This document shows, in pieces, positions 42,138-51,170 of a stretch of DNA of 64,000 bases; the stretch's first letter is position 1, and every line of letters begins with the position of its first letter. A model generated the notes under the pieces. The model was not told where the DNA came from. It ran no database searches and saw only the letters and a list, made by a program, of their open reading frames with translations. The position numbers were made by a program, and so were the translations under genes. Source of the DNA: an uncultured Bacilli bacterium (GTDB taxonomy: Bacteria > Bacillota_I > Bacilli_A > RF39 > UBA660); contig CAKOHR010000005.1 in NCBI GenBank assembly GCA_934085825.1, positions 45,485 to 109,484 of the forward strand. The letters are read 5' to 3'.

Positions 42138-43325
42138 ATGAAAATTTTAGCAGTAAATGCAGGTAGTTCATCATTAAAGTTTACATTAATTGAATTACCA
42201 GAAAAAAATGTCGTAGCAAGTGGATTATTTGAAAAAATCGGTATAAGTGGTTCTTGTTATACAATTAAATATAATGGAGAAAAAATAACAAAAGAAGTTA
42301 ACTTAATTGACCATTCAATTGCTGTAAAAATATTAATGGAAGAACTTATAAATATGGGAATAATAAGTTCATTAGATGAAATTGAAGGAGTAGGACATCG
42401 TATGGTTCATGGTGGACAAGAATTCACAGAATCAGTTGTATTATCAGAAGATGTTTTAGCTAGAGTTGCTAAATATAATGAATTAGCACCACTTCATAAT
42501 CCCGCAAATATTATGGGTGTAAAAGCATTTATGAAAGCTTTACCAAATACCATTCAAGTTGGTGTATTTGATACAGCATTCCATACAACAATGAAAGAAA
42601 CTGAATATTTATATCCAGTTCCATATGAATGGTATGAAAAATATGGTGTAAGAAAATATGGATTCCATGGTACAAGCCATAGATTTATTAATAAAACAAT
42701 TAGTGAATATTTAGGTAGAAATGATTTAAAAATAATTTCTTGTCATATTGGTAATGGTGGTTCTATAACTGCTATTGACTCAGGAAAAGTAGTTGATACT
42801 TCTATGGGATTTACACCACTTGCTGGTATCATGATGGGAACTCGTTGTGGAGATATTGATGCCTCAATGTTATCATATTTAGCAGGTAAAACGGGAAAAT
42901 CAATTGAAGAACTTACAAATGACTTAAACAAAAAAAGTGGACTTTTAGGAGTAAGCGGAGTAAGTAGTGATTCAAGAGATGTCGAAAATGCTGCAAACGA
43001 AGGAAATGAAAGAGCAATATTAGCACAAGAAATGTATGCTAAAAAAATTGCTAATTATATAGCAATGTACAATAATTTACTTGGTGGAGCAGATGTTATC
43101 ACACTAACTGCAGGTGTTGGTGAAAACAGTAAAACAATGCGTAAATCAATAATTGAAAAAATTGCATCTTTAGGTGTTAAAATAGATGATGAAAGAAATG
43201 ATTTCCGTGGAGAATTCCGTCTAATTTCAACCGATGATTCAAAAATTCCAGTTTATGTTGTTCCAACAGATGAAGAATTAATGATTGCGATGGATACAAT
43301 GGAACTAAAAAATAAAAATAATTAA
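42138..43325 (+). CDS. ackA: Acetate kinase
   Basis: Converts acetyl phosphate and ADP to acetate and ATP, the energy step of acetate fermentation. I use ATG 42138 behind GAGGTG, giving 395 residues, which is the normal size. It has the start ILAVNAGSSSLKFTL, the second signature GHRMVHGGQEF, and VGVFDTAFH and GTSHRF, all typical. The partner pta is not in the window. The nrnA-like gene follows 17 bases later. Confidence 0.97.
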   Translation: MKILAVNAGSSSLKFTLIELPEKNVVASGLFEKIGISGSCYTIKYNGEKITKEVNLIDHSIAVKILMEELINMGIISSLDEIEGVGHRMVHGGQEFTESVVLSEDVLARVAKYNELAPLHNPANIMGVKAFMKALPNTIQVGVFDTAFHTTMKETEYLYPVPYEWYEKYGVRKYGFHGTSHRFINKTISEYLGRNDLKIISCHIGNGGSITAIDSGKVVDTSMGFTPLAGIMMGTRCGDIDASMLSYLAGKTGKSIEELTNDLNKKSGLLGVSGVSSDSRDVENAANEGNERAILAQEMYAKKIANYIAMYNNLLGGADVITLTAGVGENSKTMRKSIIEKIASLGVKIDDERNDFRGEFRLISTDDSKIPVYVVPTDEELMIAMDTMELKNKNN

Positions 43326-43342
43326 TTAGAAAGAGTGATAAA

Positions 43343-44308
43343 ATGAAGGAAATGTACAAAAAAATAGTTAAGATAATAAAAAAATATGACAAAATAGTAT
43401 TAGCACGCCATATTAGTCCAGATCCAGATGCCATAGCTAGCCAAATAGCTTTAAGGGACTCAATTAAATTAACATTTCCTGATAAAGAAGTATATGCTGT
43501 TGGTGCTGGGGTTCATAAATTTAAATATTTAGGTGCCTTAGACAAACCAGATTTAAGTACTTTAGATAATTCTTTATTAATTGTCTTAGATGTTCCAAAT
43601 TTTTGCCGACTAGATGGTATAAAAGGTTTAGAATATAGTGCTATTTTAAAAATAGATCATCACCCTGCAGAAGATATTATTGGTGATGTTGATTGGACAG
43701 ATTCAACTAAATCAAGCACATGTGAAATGATTGCGGAACTTGTTTTATACAGTCCACTTATCATGGACACAAAAATTGCCGAAGATTTATATACTGGTAT
43801 GGTTTTTGACAGTGATAGATTTTTATTACCAAATACCAGTAGCGAAACATTAAAAACAGCATATGAACTTGTTAAAACAAGTAATATTAATTTTGTGAAT
43901 TTATATGATAATTTATATGAAAGAAGCATAAATGAAGAAAAATTCCGTGCATATCTAATAAATAACATTGAAATATCTGAAAATAAATTTGGTTTTATCT
44001 TTGTTCCAAGTGAAGATTTAAAAAAATATAATGTTGAAACAACTAGTGTATCAAATCAAGTTAACGATTTTTATTTTATTAAAGAACTCACTTGCTGGAT
44101 GTTTGTAGTTTATGATGAAAGAAATGACGTCTATAAAGCAAACATAAGAAGCCGTGGACCAGTAATTAATGAAGTTGCATCAAAATATAATGGTGGAGGA
44201 CATAAATTTGCATCTGGATGTCGTACAAGTGATTATAGCGTAATTGAAGCTTTAGCTAAAGATTTAGATGCAACATGTAAAAAGTACAATGATGAAGAAA
44301 ATATCTAA
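43343..44308 (+). CDS. nrnA: NrnA-like DHH phosphoesterase
   Basis: NrnA removes nucleotides from very short RNAs and dephosphorylates pAp. The 321-residue protein has the DHH motifs: ARHISPDPDAIASQIA, LIVLDVPN (where the motif II Asp lies), KIDHHPAED (the DHH box) and MVFDSDRFLLPNTS, then a DHHA1 domain with NEVASKYNGGGHKFASGC (GGGH). All metal ligands are present and the length is normal. It overlaps the recX start by 20 bases. Confidence 0.9.
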   Translation: MKEMYKKIVKIIKKYDKIVLARHISPDPDAIASQIALRDSIKLTFPDKEVYAVGAGVHKFKYLGALDKPDLSTLDNSLLIVLDVPNFCRLDGIKGLEYSAILKIDHHPAEDIIGDVDWTDSTKSSTCEMIAELVLYSPLIMDTKIAEDLYTGMVFDSDRFLLPNTSSETLKTAYELVKTSNINFVNLYDNLYERSINEEKFRAYLINNIEISENKFGFIFVPSEDLKKYNVETTSVSNQVNDFYFIKELTCWMFVVYDERNDVYKANIRSRGPVINEVASKYNGGGHKFASGCRTSDYSVIEALAKDLDATCKKYNDEENI

Positions 44309-45062
44309 TATAAGAAAGAAAAATAATAAATACATAATAACTCTAGGTGATAATACTCAGCTAGAGTTTTATAGTGATACATTAATTAAATATAATTTAT
44401 TAAAACCAAGAGAGTTAACAGAAATAGAATTCAAAGAAATAATAAATTATAATAACTATTATGAAGCATTTAATAAAGCTTTAAAGTTTATAAGTGTTAA
44501 GCAAAGAACATCTAAAGAAATAGAAATTAAATTAAAAGATTATTCTTCTGAAATTGTAAATAATGTTATTAGTAAATTAAAAGAATTAGGATATTTAAAT
44601 GAACAAAATTACATAACAAGTTTTATAAATGATCAAATTAATTTAGGCACAAAAGGTCCTATATACATAAAAAAAGAACTTGAAAAATTAAATTTAAATC
44701 CCATTTATATTGAAGAGGCAATATCTAGTGTTGGTGAAATTGTATGGCAAAATAAGTTAGAAAAAATTATTAACAAAAAAATAAATGCTAATAAAAAATT
44801 AAGTAAAAATTATCTTCTTTTAAAATTACAAAATTATGCTACAACTTTAGGATATAGAAAAGACACGATAAATAAAGTTTTAAATAAGGTAAATATAAAA
44901 GAAGAAGATAGTATTTTAGACAAAGAATATCAAAGAGAATTCAAAAGATTAAGCCACAAATATAATGGTAAAGATTTAGAAATAAAAATAAAGTCCAACT
45001 TATATAGAAAAGGTTTCAATTTAAATGATATTGAAAAAATAATAAATAACACTAGATTATAA
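44289..45062 (+). CDS. recX: RecX-like regulator of RecA
   Basis: RecX binds RecA filaments and limits strand exchange. The protein (257 residues from ATG 44289; ATG 44292 is also possible) is made of three-helix repeats: EAFNKALKFISVKQRTSKEI, then LKELGYLNEQNYITSFIND with GTKGPIYIKKEL, the typical RecX pattern, and LGYRKDTINKVL. No catalytic site is expected. The gene overlaps the end of nrnA, has only a weak ribosome site, and should be coupled to it. recA itself is not in the window. Confidence 0.88.
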   Translation: MMKKISNIRKKNNKYIITLGDNTQLEFYSDTLIKYNLLKPRELTEIEFKEIINYNNYYEAFNKALKFISVKQRTSKEIEIKLKDYSSEIVNNVISKLKELGYLNEQNYITSFINDQINLGTKGPIYIKKELEKLNLNPIYIEEAISSVGEIVWQNKLEKIINKKINANKKLSKNYLLLKLQNYATTLGYRKDTINKVLNKVNIKEEDSILDKEYQREFKRLSHKYNGKDLEIKIKSNLYRKGFNLNDIEKIINNTRL

Positions 45063-45075
45063 ATAAAAAATTTGA

Positions 45076-45081
45076 TACAAT
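45076..45081 (+). promoter_or_regulatory. -10 element before the lipoprotein gene
   Basis: TACAAT at 45076-45081 in TTTGATACAATAG, 19 bases before the start codon. No convincing -35 at the right distance. Confidence 0.4.
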
Positions 45082-45099
45082 AGAATTGGTGAATCTAAG

Positions 45100-46347
45100 A
45101 TGAAAAAAATAAAAGTCATAATTCTTGTTGCCTTTATTTTTATGTTAACTGGATGTAGTTGGGAAAGCGTTCAAAAAAAATATGGTGATACATTAAATAA
45201 AAAACCTTCTTGTACATACTATACACAAAAAGGAAGTGCTTCAGAAGATTACTTTAAAATTAGCTCTATGACATTTTCTGCAGACTACAATGGTGTTTAT
45301 TTTAGTGTAAACTCTGGTGCAAAAAAAACACTATGGAGCACCAATGGACAAAATCTTAGTGTTCAGGGCCCAAATGCTAATTTGCTATTTTCTGAAGGGT
45401 TTTTGAAAAAATTTTTTGAAAACTATCAAAAAAATAACACATGTCCAACAAATGTTTATATACAACGTGAAACAACAGCATTTCAAATGGAAAATACTGG
45501 AACAACTGAGAGATATAATTCAAAAGCTACCACAATAAAAAATGACGAAGGAAAAGATATAAAATGTCATCAAAATGGGGCAAAAAATTGTATTCAAAGA
45601 TATATAACTATTGGAAAGAAAGAATATTTTATAGAACTTGGTTATTATAATAATAACAAAAAATACATAGGAATTGCAACAGATAGTAAGTTCGACACTA
45701 TAAAAATTGAAACTGGCACTTTAGGTGTAACCGTAAATGGGATTGAATTTGTCGTACCAAGTCAAGAGGCGATAAATGAAATATGGTTATCAAATGGTAA
45801 GCTTATTTCAAGTGATAAACTTTTGGTAAAGAATAATCCCGGAACGGAGCAAATATATTATATTACGGGTTCTGAAAAAACCAATCCTGGCGAAAGTGAA
45901 AAAATAGAAACTAATGACGTTGATAAATATGACACTATTAAGAACGAAAAAGTTCACAAAGATTTAGACATAACAGCGGTCAATTTATGTTCAGCAACCG
46001 ATGCAAATGGAAATGCAAATCATTCATTACTAGTTTTTCAAGTAATAGGTTATATAATTTTAATAATAAAAATATTAGTACCAATAGTTTTAATAGTTCT
46101 AGGCAGTATAGATTTAGGAAAAGCAACTTTAAGTAATGATGATAAGGCAATAAAAGATTCATCTGTTCAGTTTGGTAAAAGAATATTAATAGGATTGGTA
46201 ATATTCTTTATTCCCACAATATTAGACTTTTTCTTAAGCCTAATAAATGGGGTTAATGAAACAACAAGTAAATTTGAAGGGTGTACAAACTGTATATTAA
46301 ATCCAAATAATAGTAGCAAATGTTCACCAAAAAAATTAACAGATTAA
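45100..46347 (+). CDS. Lipoprotein fused to a VirB2/TrbC-like two-helix domain
   Basis: The 415-residue protein has a lipoprotein signal (VIILVAFIFMLTGCSW, lipobox LTGC). An exported domain of about 270 residues with several cysteines follows, and the C-terminal about 115 residues repeat the two-helix domain of the genes at 21756 and 22165: VIGYIILIIKILVPIVLIVL, the loop ATLSNDDKAIKDSSVQFGKR, helix IGLVIFFIPTILDFFLSLIN, and CTNCILNP near the end, with a Cys (NLCSATD) at the front. So a pilin-like part of the Tad-type locus has been joined to a lipoprotein. Probably it serves the same machine or a related one. Confidence 0.7.
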   Translation: MKKIKVIILVAFIFMLTGCSWESVQKKYGDTLNKKPSCTYYTQKGSASEDYFKISSMTFSADYNGVYFSVNSGAKKTLWSTNGQNLSVQGPNANLLFSEGFLKKFFENYQKNNTCPTNVYIQRETTAFQMENTGTTERYNSKATTIKNDEGKDIKCHQNGAKNCIQRYITIGKKEYFIELGYYNNNKKYIGIATDSKFDTIKIETGTLGVTVNGIEFVVPSQEAINEIWLSNGKLISSDKLLVKNNPGTEQIYYITGSEKTNPGESEKIETNDVDKYDTIKNEKVHKDLDITAVNLCSATDANGNANHSLLVFQVIGYIILIIKILVPIVLIVLGSIDLGKATLSNDDKAIKDSSVQFGKRILIGLVIFFIPTILDFFLSLINGVNETTSKFEGCTNCILNPNNSSKCSPKKLTD

Positions 46348-46364
46348 TGATTAACTAAAAAAAT

Positions 46365-46409
46365 GGCCATTTTCTAGCATAAATTACTAGATTTGGCTTT
46401 TTTTTACAA
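46365..46409 (+). terminator. Terminator of the lipoprotein gene
   Basis: GCCA and CTAG on the left pair with CTAG and TGGC on the right, with a 9-base loop and T8 after it. A broken but long hairpin; TATAAT near 46421 then starts the rimP operon. Confidence 0.6.
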
Positions 46410-46441
46410 TAAAATTATGATATAATTCAGGTATCAGTTTT

Positions 46442-46468
46442 AAGTGGGCAGGAAATCCCACTTTTATT
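46442..46468 (+). promoter_or_regulatory. Leader hairpin of the rimP-nusA-infB operon
   Basis: AAGTGGG (46442-46448), loop CAGGAAAT, CCCACTT (46457-46463), then TTATT. It lies between the promoter and rimP. Similar GTGGG/CCCAC leaders are common in front of this operon in Bacilli and suggest attenuation, possibly by NusA itself; the mechanism is inference. Confidence 0.6.
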
Positions 46469-46487
46469 ATTAGTTATGGAGGTGTTT

Positions 46488-46742
46488 ATGAAACTAGTAC
46501 TAGATAAACTTAAAATTGACTTACAAAAGGCTTTTGGAGAAACTGATATAATTGTGGACGACATAGCTTTTGAAGAAAAAGGAAAATATCATTTTCTAAC
46601 AGTAACTTTAGATAAAATCGGAGGTATCGATTTAGAAACGATAGTAGAAGCCACCAAAGTTGTAAATGAAGTAGTAGATAAAGCCGATATAACAGATGAT
46701 AGCTACATATTAGATGTAGTAAGCAAAGAAAGAGGAGAGTAA
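46488..46742 (+). CDS. rimP: RimP ribosome maturation factor, shortened to its N-terminal domain
   Basis: RimP helps to assemble the 30S subunit. ATG 46488 follows GGAGGTG; the earlier in-frame ATG at 46476 contains that site. The protein has 84 residues (VDDIAFEEKGKYHFLTVTLD, GGIDLETIVEATKVVNEVVD, YILDVVSKERG), the alpha/beta N-terminal domain with the conserved 'SYILDV-S' strand. The usual protein has about 150 residues with a C-terminal SH3-like domain, which is missing here: the frame closes at TAA 46740-46742, two bases before nusA. Position before nusA fixes its identity. Confidence 0.8.
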   Translation: MKLVLDKLKIDLQKAFGETDIIVDDIAFEEKGKYHFLTVTLDKIGGIDLETIVEATKVVNEVVDKADITDDSYILDVVSKERGE

Positions 46743-46744
46743 AA

Positions 46745-47869
46745 ATGAGTAAACAATCAAGTGGAAATGAATTAATCAAAGCTTTAAATGTTTTAGTAGA
46801 CGAAAAAAACATAAGCCCAGATGTAGTTTTTGAAGCACTGCAATTAGCACTTCAAACTGCATACAAGAAAAATTTTAATTCCAAGACAAATGTTAGAGTA
46901 GACATTAATCGTGAAACAGGAGATATCAAAGTATATTCATATTATGTTGTAGTTCCTGAAATAGAAGAAGCTAAGTTAGTTGAAGATGAAGAAGGAAATA
47001 TTACAAGAGTTGAACCTGAAATTAATCGTGATGCTCAAATACTTTTGGAAGACGCCAAACAAAAGGTACCAAATATTAAAATTGGTGAAACAATTGAAGA
47101 AGAAGTAACACCAAAAGATTTTGGTAGAGTAGCAGCAGGAACAGCAAAACAAGTTGTAATGCAAAAAATCAGAGAAGCAGAAAAAAACAGTGTAATTGAA
47201 GAATTTTCTGATAAGCAAGATGAATTAATGATTGGTATGGTAGCCATGGAAGATCAAAATAACTACTATATTGATTTAGGTAGAACCAGAGGAATACTAC
47301 CTAAAAAAGAAACAATACCTGGTGAACAAATAGTAATGGGATCAAATATTAAAGTATATGTTAGCAAAGTTGAAAGTGGACCAAAAGGCCCAATAATCAA
47401 ACTATCTAGAAATAACTATGGATTTGTAAAAAGATTATTTGAACATGAAATTCCAGAAGTTGCAAATGGCACAATCGTAATTGCTCAAGTAGCAAGAGAA
47501 GCTGGAATAAGAACTAAAGTAGCTTTATATTCAACCAATGAAAGAATTGATGCTATAGGATCATGTATTGGTGAACGAGGCTCAAGAATTGCTGGCATTT
47601 TGAAAGAATTAAAAGGAGAAAAAGTAGATTTAGTCCTATATAGTGAAGATGCCGCAGAGTATATTAAAAATGCCATGACACCAGCAAAAGATGTAATAGT
47701 GTCAATACCAGATGCTGAAGTAAGAAATGCTCTAGTTATTGTGAGTAGTGATAACTTATCAGCAGCTATAGGTAAAAAAGGAAGCAACATAAAGTTAGCT
47801 AGTAAATTAACCAAATATCATTTAGAAATAAAGACCATGGAAGAAATACAAGCCGCTGGTAACAAATAA
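46745..47869 (+). CDS. nusA: Transcription factor NusA
   Basis: NusA binds RNA polymerase and affects pausing, termination and antitermination. The 374-residue protein has the N-terminal domain (ELIKALNVLVDEKNISPDVV), an S1 domain (about 135-200), and two KH domains (IDAIGSCIGERGSRIAGIL and LSAAIGKKGSNIKLASKL). It lacks the C-terminal acidic repeats of enterobacteria, as in other Bacillota. It shares one base with the ylxR start codon. Confidence 0.96.
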   Translation: MSKQSSGNELIKALNVLVDEKNISPDVVFEALQLALQTAYKKNFNSKTNVRVDINRETGDIKVYSYYVVVPEIEEAKLVEDEEGNITRVEPEINRDAQILLEDAKQKVPNIKIGETIEEEVTPKDFGRVAAGTAKQVVMQKIREAEKNSVIEEFSDKQDELMIGMVAMEDQNNYYIDLGRTRGILPKKETIPGEQIVMGSNIKVYVSKVESGPKGPIIKLSRNNYGFVKRLFEHEIPEVANGTIVIAQVAREAGIRTKVALYSTNERIDAIGSCIGERGSRIAGILKELKGEKVDLVLYSEDAAEYIKNAMTPAKDVIVSIPDAEVRNALVIVSSDNLSAAIGKKGSNIKLASKLTKYHLEIKTMEEIQAAGNK

Positions 47870-48126
47870 TGAAAAAGATTCCAATGCGCTCTTGTATCAT
47901 TACTAAAGAAAAACTACCAAAAAAAGAACTAATCAGAGTAGTAAGAACTCCAGAAGGAGAATTAGTAATTGATGAAATAGGTAAAGCAAATGGTCGAGGC
48001 GCTTATTTAAAAAAAGATATTGAGGTTATAAAAAAAGCTAAAAATAATAAAGTATTAAATAGAGTACTTGAAGTAGAAATCCCAGATTCTATTTACGAAA
48101 AATTAGAAGAAATAGTGCAAAAATAA
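47869..48126 (+). CDS. ylxR: YlxR-family RNA-binding protein (RnpM)
   Basis: An 85-residue protein of the YlxR family (MKKIPMRSCIITKEKLPKKE, LIRVVRTPEG, NGRGAYLKKD). In B. subtilis this protein binds RNase P RNA and affects gene expression. Its place between nusA and infB is the standard one, but the ylxQ (L7Ae-like) gene, which usually follows it, is missing: infB starts 17 bases later. The start codon overlaps the nusA stop. Confidence 0.92.
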   Translation: MKKIPMRSCIITKEKLPKKELIRVVRTPEGELVIDEIGKANGRGAYLKKDIEVIKKAKNNKVLNRVLEVEIPDSIYEKLEEIVQK

Positions 48127-48143
48127 CGAAAGGTTGTGATTAA

Positions 48144-50252
48144 ATGAAAGTATCAGAATATGCAAATGACGTAAATTTATCTGTCGCAGAAATCTTAAAA
48201 AAATGTCATGAACTAGCAATAAATGTTAATTCAAAAGATGACTATTTAACAGATGACGATATCATAATGCTAGATAACACTATTAATTTAATTAGTACGG
48301 ATGAAGAAATTACTTACGAAGAAGAAGAAGATATCGAAGACAAAGTTGATGAAATTATGACATCTTCTAGGGTTGACAAAACCATGAAAGAAGGAGTAAG
48401 TAAAGAAAAATTAAAGAAAAAAGACATAAATAAGCAAGAATTTAATATGCTAAAAAAAGCAATGTATAAGCATAAAAATAAACTCATGAAAAATGAAGCT
48501 GATGAAAACATTATTCTTTATAAAAATGGTATGAGTGTTAGTGAATTTGCAGGCGTATTAAATGTTGGTGGAGCAGAAATCATTAAAAAGTTAATGGAAA
48601 ATGGTTTAATGCTAAGTTTAAATGAGCCAATAGATTTTGAAAATGCTGAAATAATTGCATTAGATTATAACAAAACTCTAAAAAGAGAAGAAACACAAGA
48701 TGTTACTAACTTTGAAGAATATGAAATAATAGACAAAGAAGAAGATTTAGTTAAAAGACCTCCGATAGTGACTATTATGGGACACGTTGATCATGGTAAA
48801 ACAACACTTCTTGACTACATAAGAAATACTCATGTAGTTGACAAAGAATTTGGTGGAATTACACAACATATCGGAGCTTATCAAACTAAATATAAAGATG
48901 AACTTATAACATTTATAGATACCCCAGGTCATGCTGCTTTTACAGAAATGAGAGCAAGAGGGGCATCTGTTACAGACATTGTAATAATAATTGTTGCCGC
49001 AGATGATGGTGTAAAACCACAAACAAAAGAAGCTGTCGATCACGCCCTTAGTGCCAATGTGCCAATAATAGTAGCTGTAAATAAAATTGACAAACCGGAA
49101 GCTAATGTTGACAGAGTGTTAACAGAAATGGCTGAAATTGGTATCACACCAGAAAGCTGGGGAGGAAACGTTCCGTTTATTAATATCTCTGCTCATACTG
49201 GCGAAGGTGTAGACTTACTTCTTGAAACAATTTTAACAATTGCTGAAGTTGGAGAACTTAAAGCTAATCCAAACCGTTATGCTATCGGAGCAGTAATTGA
49301 ATCCAGATTAGATAAAAATGTCGGAGGAATAGCTTCATTCTTAATTCAAAATGGAACTCTAAGAATAGGGGATCCAGTCGTTGTTGGTACAAGTTATGCG
49401 AAAGTAAGAACAATGAAAAATGATCGTGGAGAATCAATTGTTGAAGCCGGACCTTCAACACCAGTTGAAGTAACAGGATTAACTGAAAATCCATCCGCTG
49501 GTGACAAATTCATGGCCTTTGAAACAGAATCTGAAGCTAAAGCAATTGCTGAAAAGCGAAAAGATGCAGCTAAAGCCAATGCAGGAAAAACCAAAAAGGT
49601 ATCATTAGATGATTTATTTGCTTCAGTAGATGCCGGAAATAAAGAAATAAATATTGTTTTAAAAGCTGATGTACGTGGTTCAGAAGAAGCTGTTAAAAAT
49701 GCTTTAGAAAAAATAAAAGAACAAGATGTCAGAGTTAAAGTAATAAGAAGTGGTATCGGAGCGATAACTGAATCAGATGTTGTTTTAGCTAGTGCGTCAA
49801 ATGCAATTATAATTGGATTTAATGTTATAGCATCTTCTAGTGCTAAAGATATAGCAAAAGATAATAACATTGATATAAGATTATACACAATTATTTATAA
49901 ATTAGTGGAAGACATCGAAGCCGCTATAAATGGTATGTTAGATCCAGAATATGAAGAAAAAATAATTGGAGAAGCTGAAATTAGAAAAATATTTAAGTTT
50001 TCTAAAATTGGGAACATTGCTGGTTCATATATAACTAGTGGAATAGTAAAAAATGGTGCACTTGCTCGTGTTATTAGAGATGGTGTAGTTATAGCAAGTG
50101 ATGAAAAAATTGCTTCACTTCAAAGAGAAAAAGACACCGTCAAAGAAGTTAAAAAAGGATTTGAATGTGGTATCACCTTAGAAAAATTTAATGATTTTAA
50201 AGAAAGCGATACTATCGAAGCTTACGAAATGATCGAGGTAAAACATGCCTAA
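48144..50252 (+). CDS. infB: Translation initiation factor IF-2
   Basis: IF-2 brings fMet-tRNA to the ribosome with GTP. The 702-residue protein has the N-terminal VSEYANDVNLSVAEILKKCH domain, a shortened acidic linker, the IF2N domain (MSVSEFAGVLNVGGAEIIKK), G1 G213-HVDHGKT, G3 DTPGHAAF, G4 NKIDK, and the beta-barrel and C-terminal domains that bind fMet-tRNA (GAEIRKIFKFSKIG-type EAEIRKIFKFSKIGNIAGSY). Length is on the short side for Bacillota, mostly from the linker. It overlaps rbfA by 8 bases. Confidence 0.97.
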   Translation: MKVSEYANDVNLSVAEILKKCHELAINVNSKDDYLTDDDIIMLDNTINLISTDEEITYEEEEDIEDKVDEIMTSSRVDKTMKEGVSKEKLKKKDINKQEFNMLKKAMYKHKNKLMKNEADENIILYKNGMSVSEFAGVLNVGGAEIIKKLMENGLMLSLNEPIDFENAEIIALDYNKTLKREETQDVTNFEEYEIIDKEEDLVKRPPIVTIMGHVDHGKTTLLDYIRNTHVVDKEFGGITQHIGAYQTKYKDELITFIDTPGHAAFTEMRARGASVTDIVIIIVAADDGVKPQTKEAVDHALSANVPIIVAVNKIDKPEANVDRVLTEMAEIGITPESWGGNVPFINISAHTGEGVDLLLETILTIAEVGELKANPNRYAIGAVIESRLDKNVGGIASFLIQNGTLRIGDPVVVGTSYAKVRTMKNDRGESIVEAGPSTPVEVTGLTENPSAGDKFMAFETESEAKAIAEKRKDAAKANAGKTKKVSLDDLFASVDAGNKEINIVLKADVRGSEEAVKNALEKIKEQDVRVKVIRSGIGAITESDVVLASASNAIIIGFNVIASSSAKDIAKDNNIDIRLYTIIYKLVEDIEAAINGMLDPEYEEKIIGEAEIRKIFKFSKIGNIAGSYITSGIVKNGALARVIRDGVVIASDEKIASLQREKDTVKEVKKGFECGITLEKFNDFKESDTIEAYEMIEVKHA

Positions 50253-50589
50253 ATACAAAATAGCTAGGATAGCCAGTGATATTCAAAGATATCTTAGTGA
50301 TATTCTAATAAATGAAGCTAATGATGATATATTGAAACATATTACAATTACTGGTTGTGATTTAACAAATGATCTAAGTTATTGCAAAGTGTATTTTACA
50401 TCATTTGATAATTTAGATATAAAGGTTCTTGAAAAAGAAGTAAATGAAGCAGCTCCATTTATACGTGGAAAGCTAAGTGAAAAAATTGAAATTAGACATA
50501 CACCTGAATTAAAATTTGTGTATGACAAGTCTATAGCTTATGGTGAAAAAATAGAAAAAATAATAAAATCAATTGACAAGGGGGAATAG
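50245..50589 (+). CDS. rbfA: Ribosome-binding factor A
   Basis: RbfA binds the small subunit and assists 16S rRNA 5' end maturation. The 114-residue KH-type protein has IASDIQRYLSDILINEANDD, ITITGCDLTNDLSYCKVYFT and GKLSEKIEIRHTPELKFVYD, the standard family pattern. It overlaps infB by 8 bases and is 2 bases before the next gene, all in one operon. Confidence 0.95.
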   Translation: MPKYKIARIASDIQRYLSDILINEANDDILKHITITGCDLTNDLSYCKVYFTSFDNLDIKVLEKEVNEAAPFIRGKLSEKIEIRHTPELKFVYDKSIAYGEKIEKIIKSIDKGE

Positions 50590-50591
50590 AA

Positions 50592-51170
50592 ATGATTACT
50601 ATAGTAGACAAAGTACCAGCTAAATATGAACGGATAGTTCTTGAGGAATATTATACATTTTATCAATACCAAAATGGAGAAAGAGATATTTTTAATAAAA
50701 ATATTAAATTTACAACAGATGAAAATAAACTAACTGAAAAAGAATTAGCAAATAAATCTTTAATTGATTCAATTAAAACTTTAAAAGATTCAAATCCAGC
50801 AATAAAGTTTTTGCTATCATTTGATTTAGATGATAGATTAGTGGCAGTTACAAGACTTTATTCAAATGGCAAATACTTACACATATGTGATATTGTTTAT
50901 CCTAATTATCCAGATGTTGCAGAAAAATTAATGCTTTTAAATGAAATAATAGAAAAATCTGAAGAAATAGCAAGAAATAATGATCAAGATCTTGATTTTG
51001 AAATTCAAAATAATGACGAAGCTACTTTAAGCTTTGCAGGAGCATGGGGATTTAAACCACTAAATGAAGAAAAAAGAGAGTTTACAACTGTTGTACTAAC
51101 CAAAAAAGTAGAAAAGAGAGACAAAAATGAACAAACTCTTAGTCGTAAACAAAACCCAAAATTTAACTAG
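50592..51170 (+). CDS. GNAT-like protein inserted between rbfA and truB
   Basis: A 192-residue cytoplasmic protein. Its pattern (KFLLSFDLDDRLVAVTRLYS, YLHICDIVYPNYPDVAEKLM, LSFAGAWGFKPLNEEKRE) suggests a GNAT-like fold: strand-loop-strand followed by a helix and a final AWGF element, like the 'GF' turn of acetyltransferases. The acetyl-CoA loop (Q/RxxGxG/A) is not clear, so activity is doubtful. The last 44 bases overlap the start of truB in another frame, and its C-terminal tail is basic. A gene at this place is unusual; a ribosome or tRNA link is only inferred from position. Confidence 0.5.
   Translation: MITIVDKVPAKYERIVLEEYYTFYQYQNGERDIFNKNIKFTTDENKLTEKELANKSLIDSIKTLKDSNPAIKFLLSFDLDDRLVAVTRLYSNGKYLHICDIVYPNYPDVAEKLMLLNEIIEKSEEIARNNDQDLDFEIQNNDEATLSFAGAWGFKPLNEEKREFTTVVLTKKVEKRDKNEQTLSRKQNPKFN

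Noticed and set aside
49394..49888. A 164-codon minus-strand frame inside infB
   Set aside because: Antisense shadow of conserved IF-2 codons; the plus-strand gene is certain.
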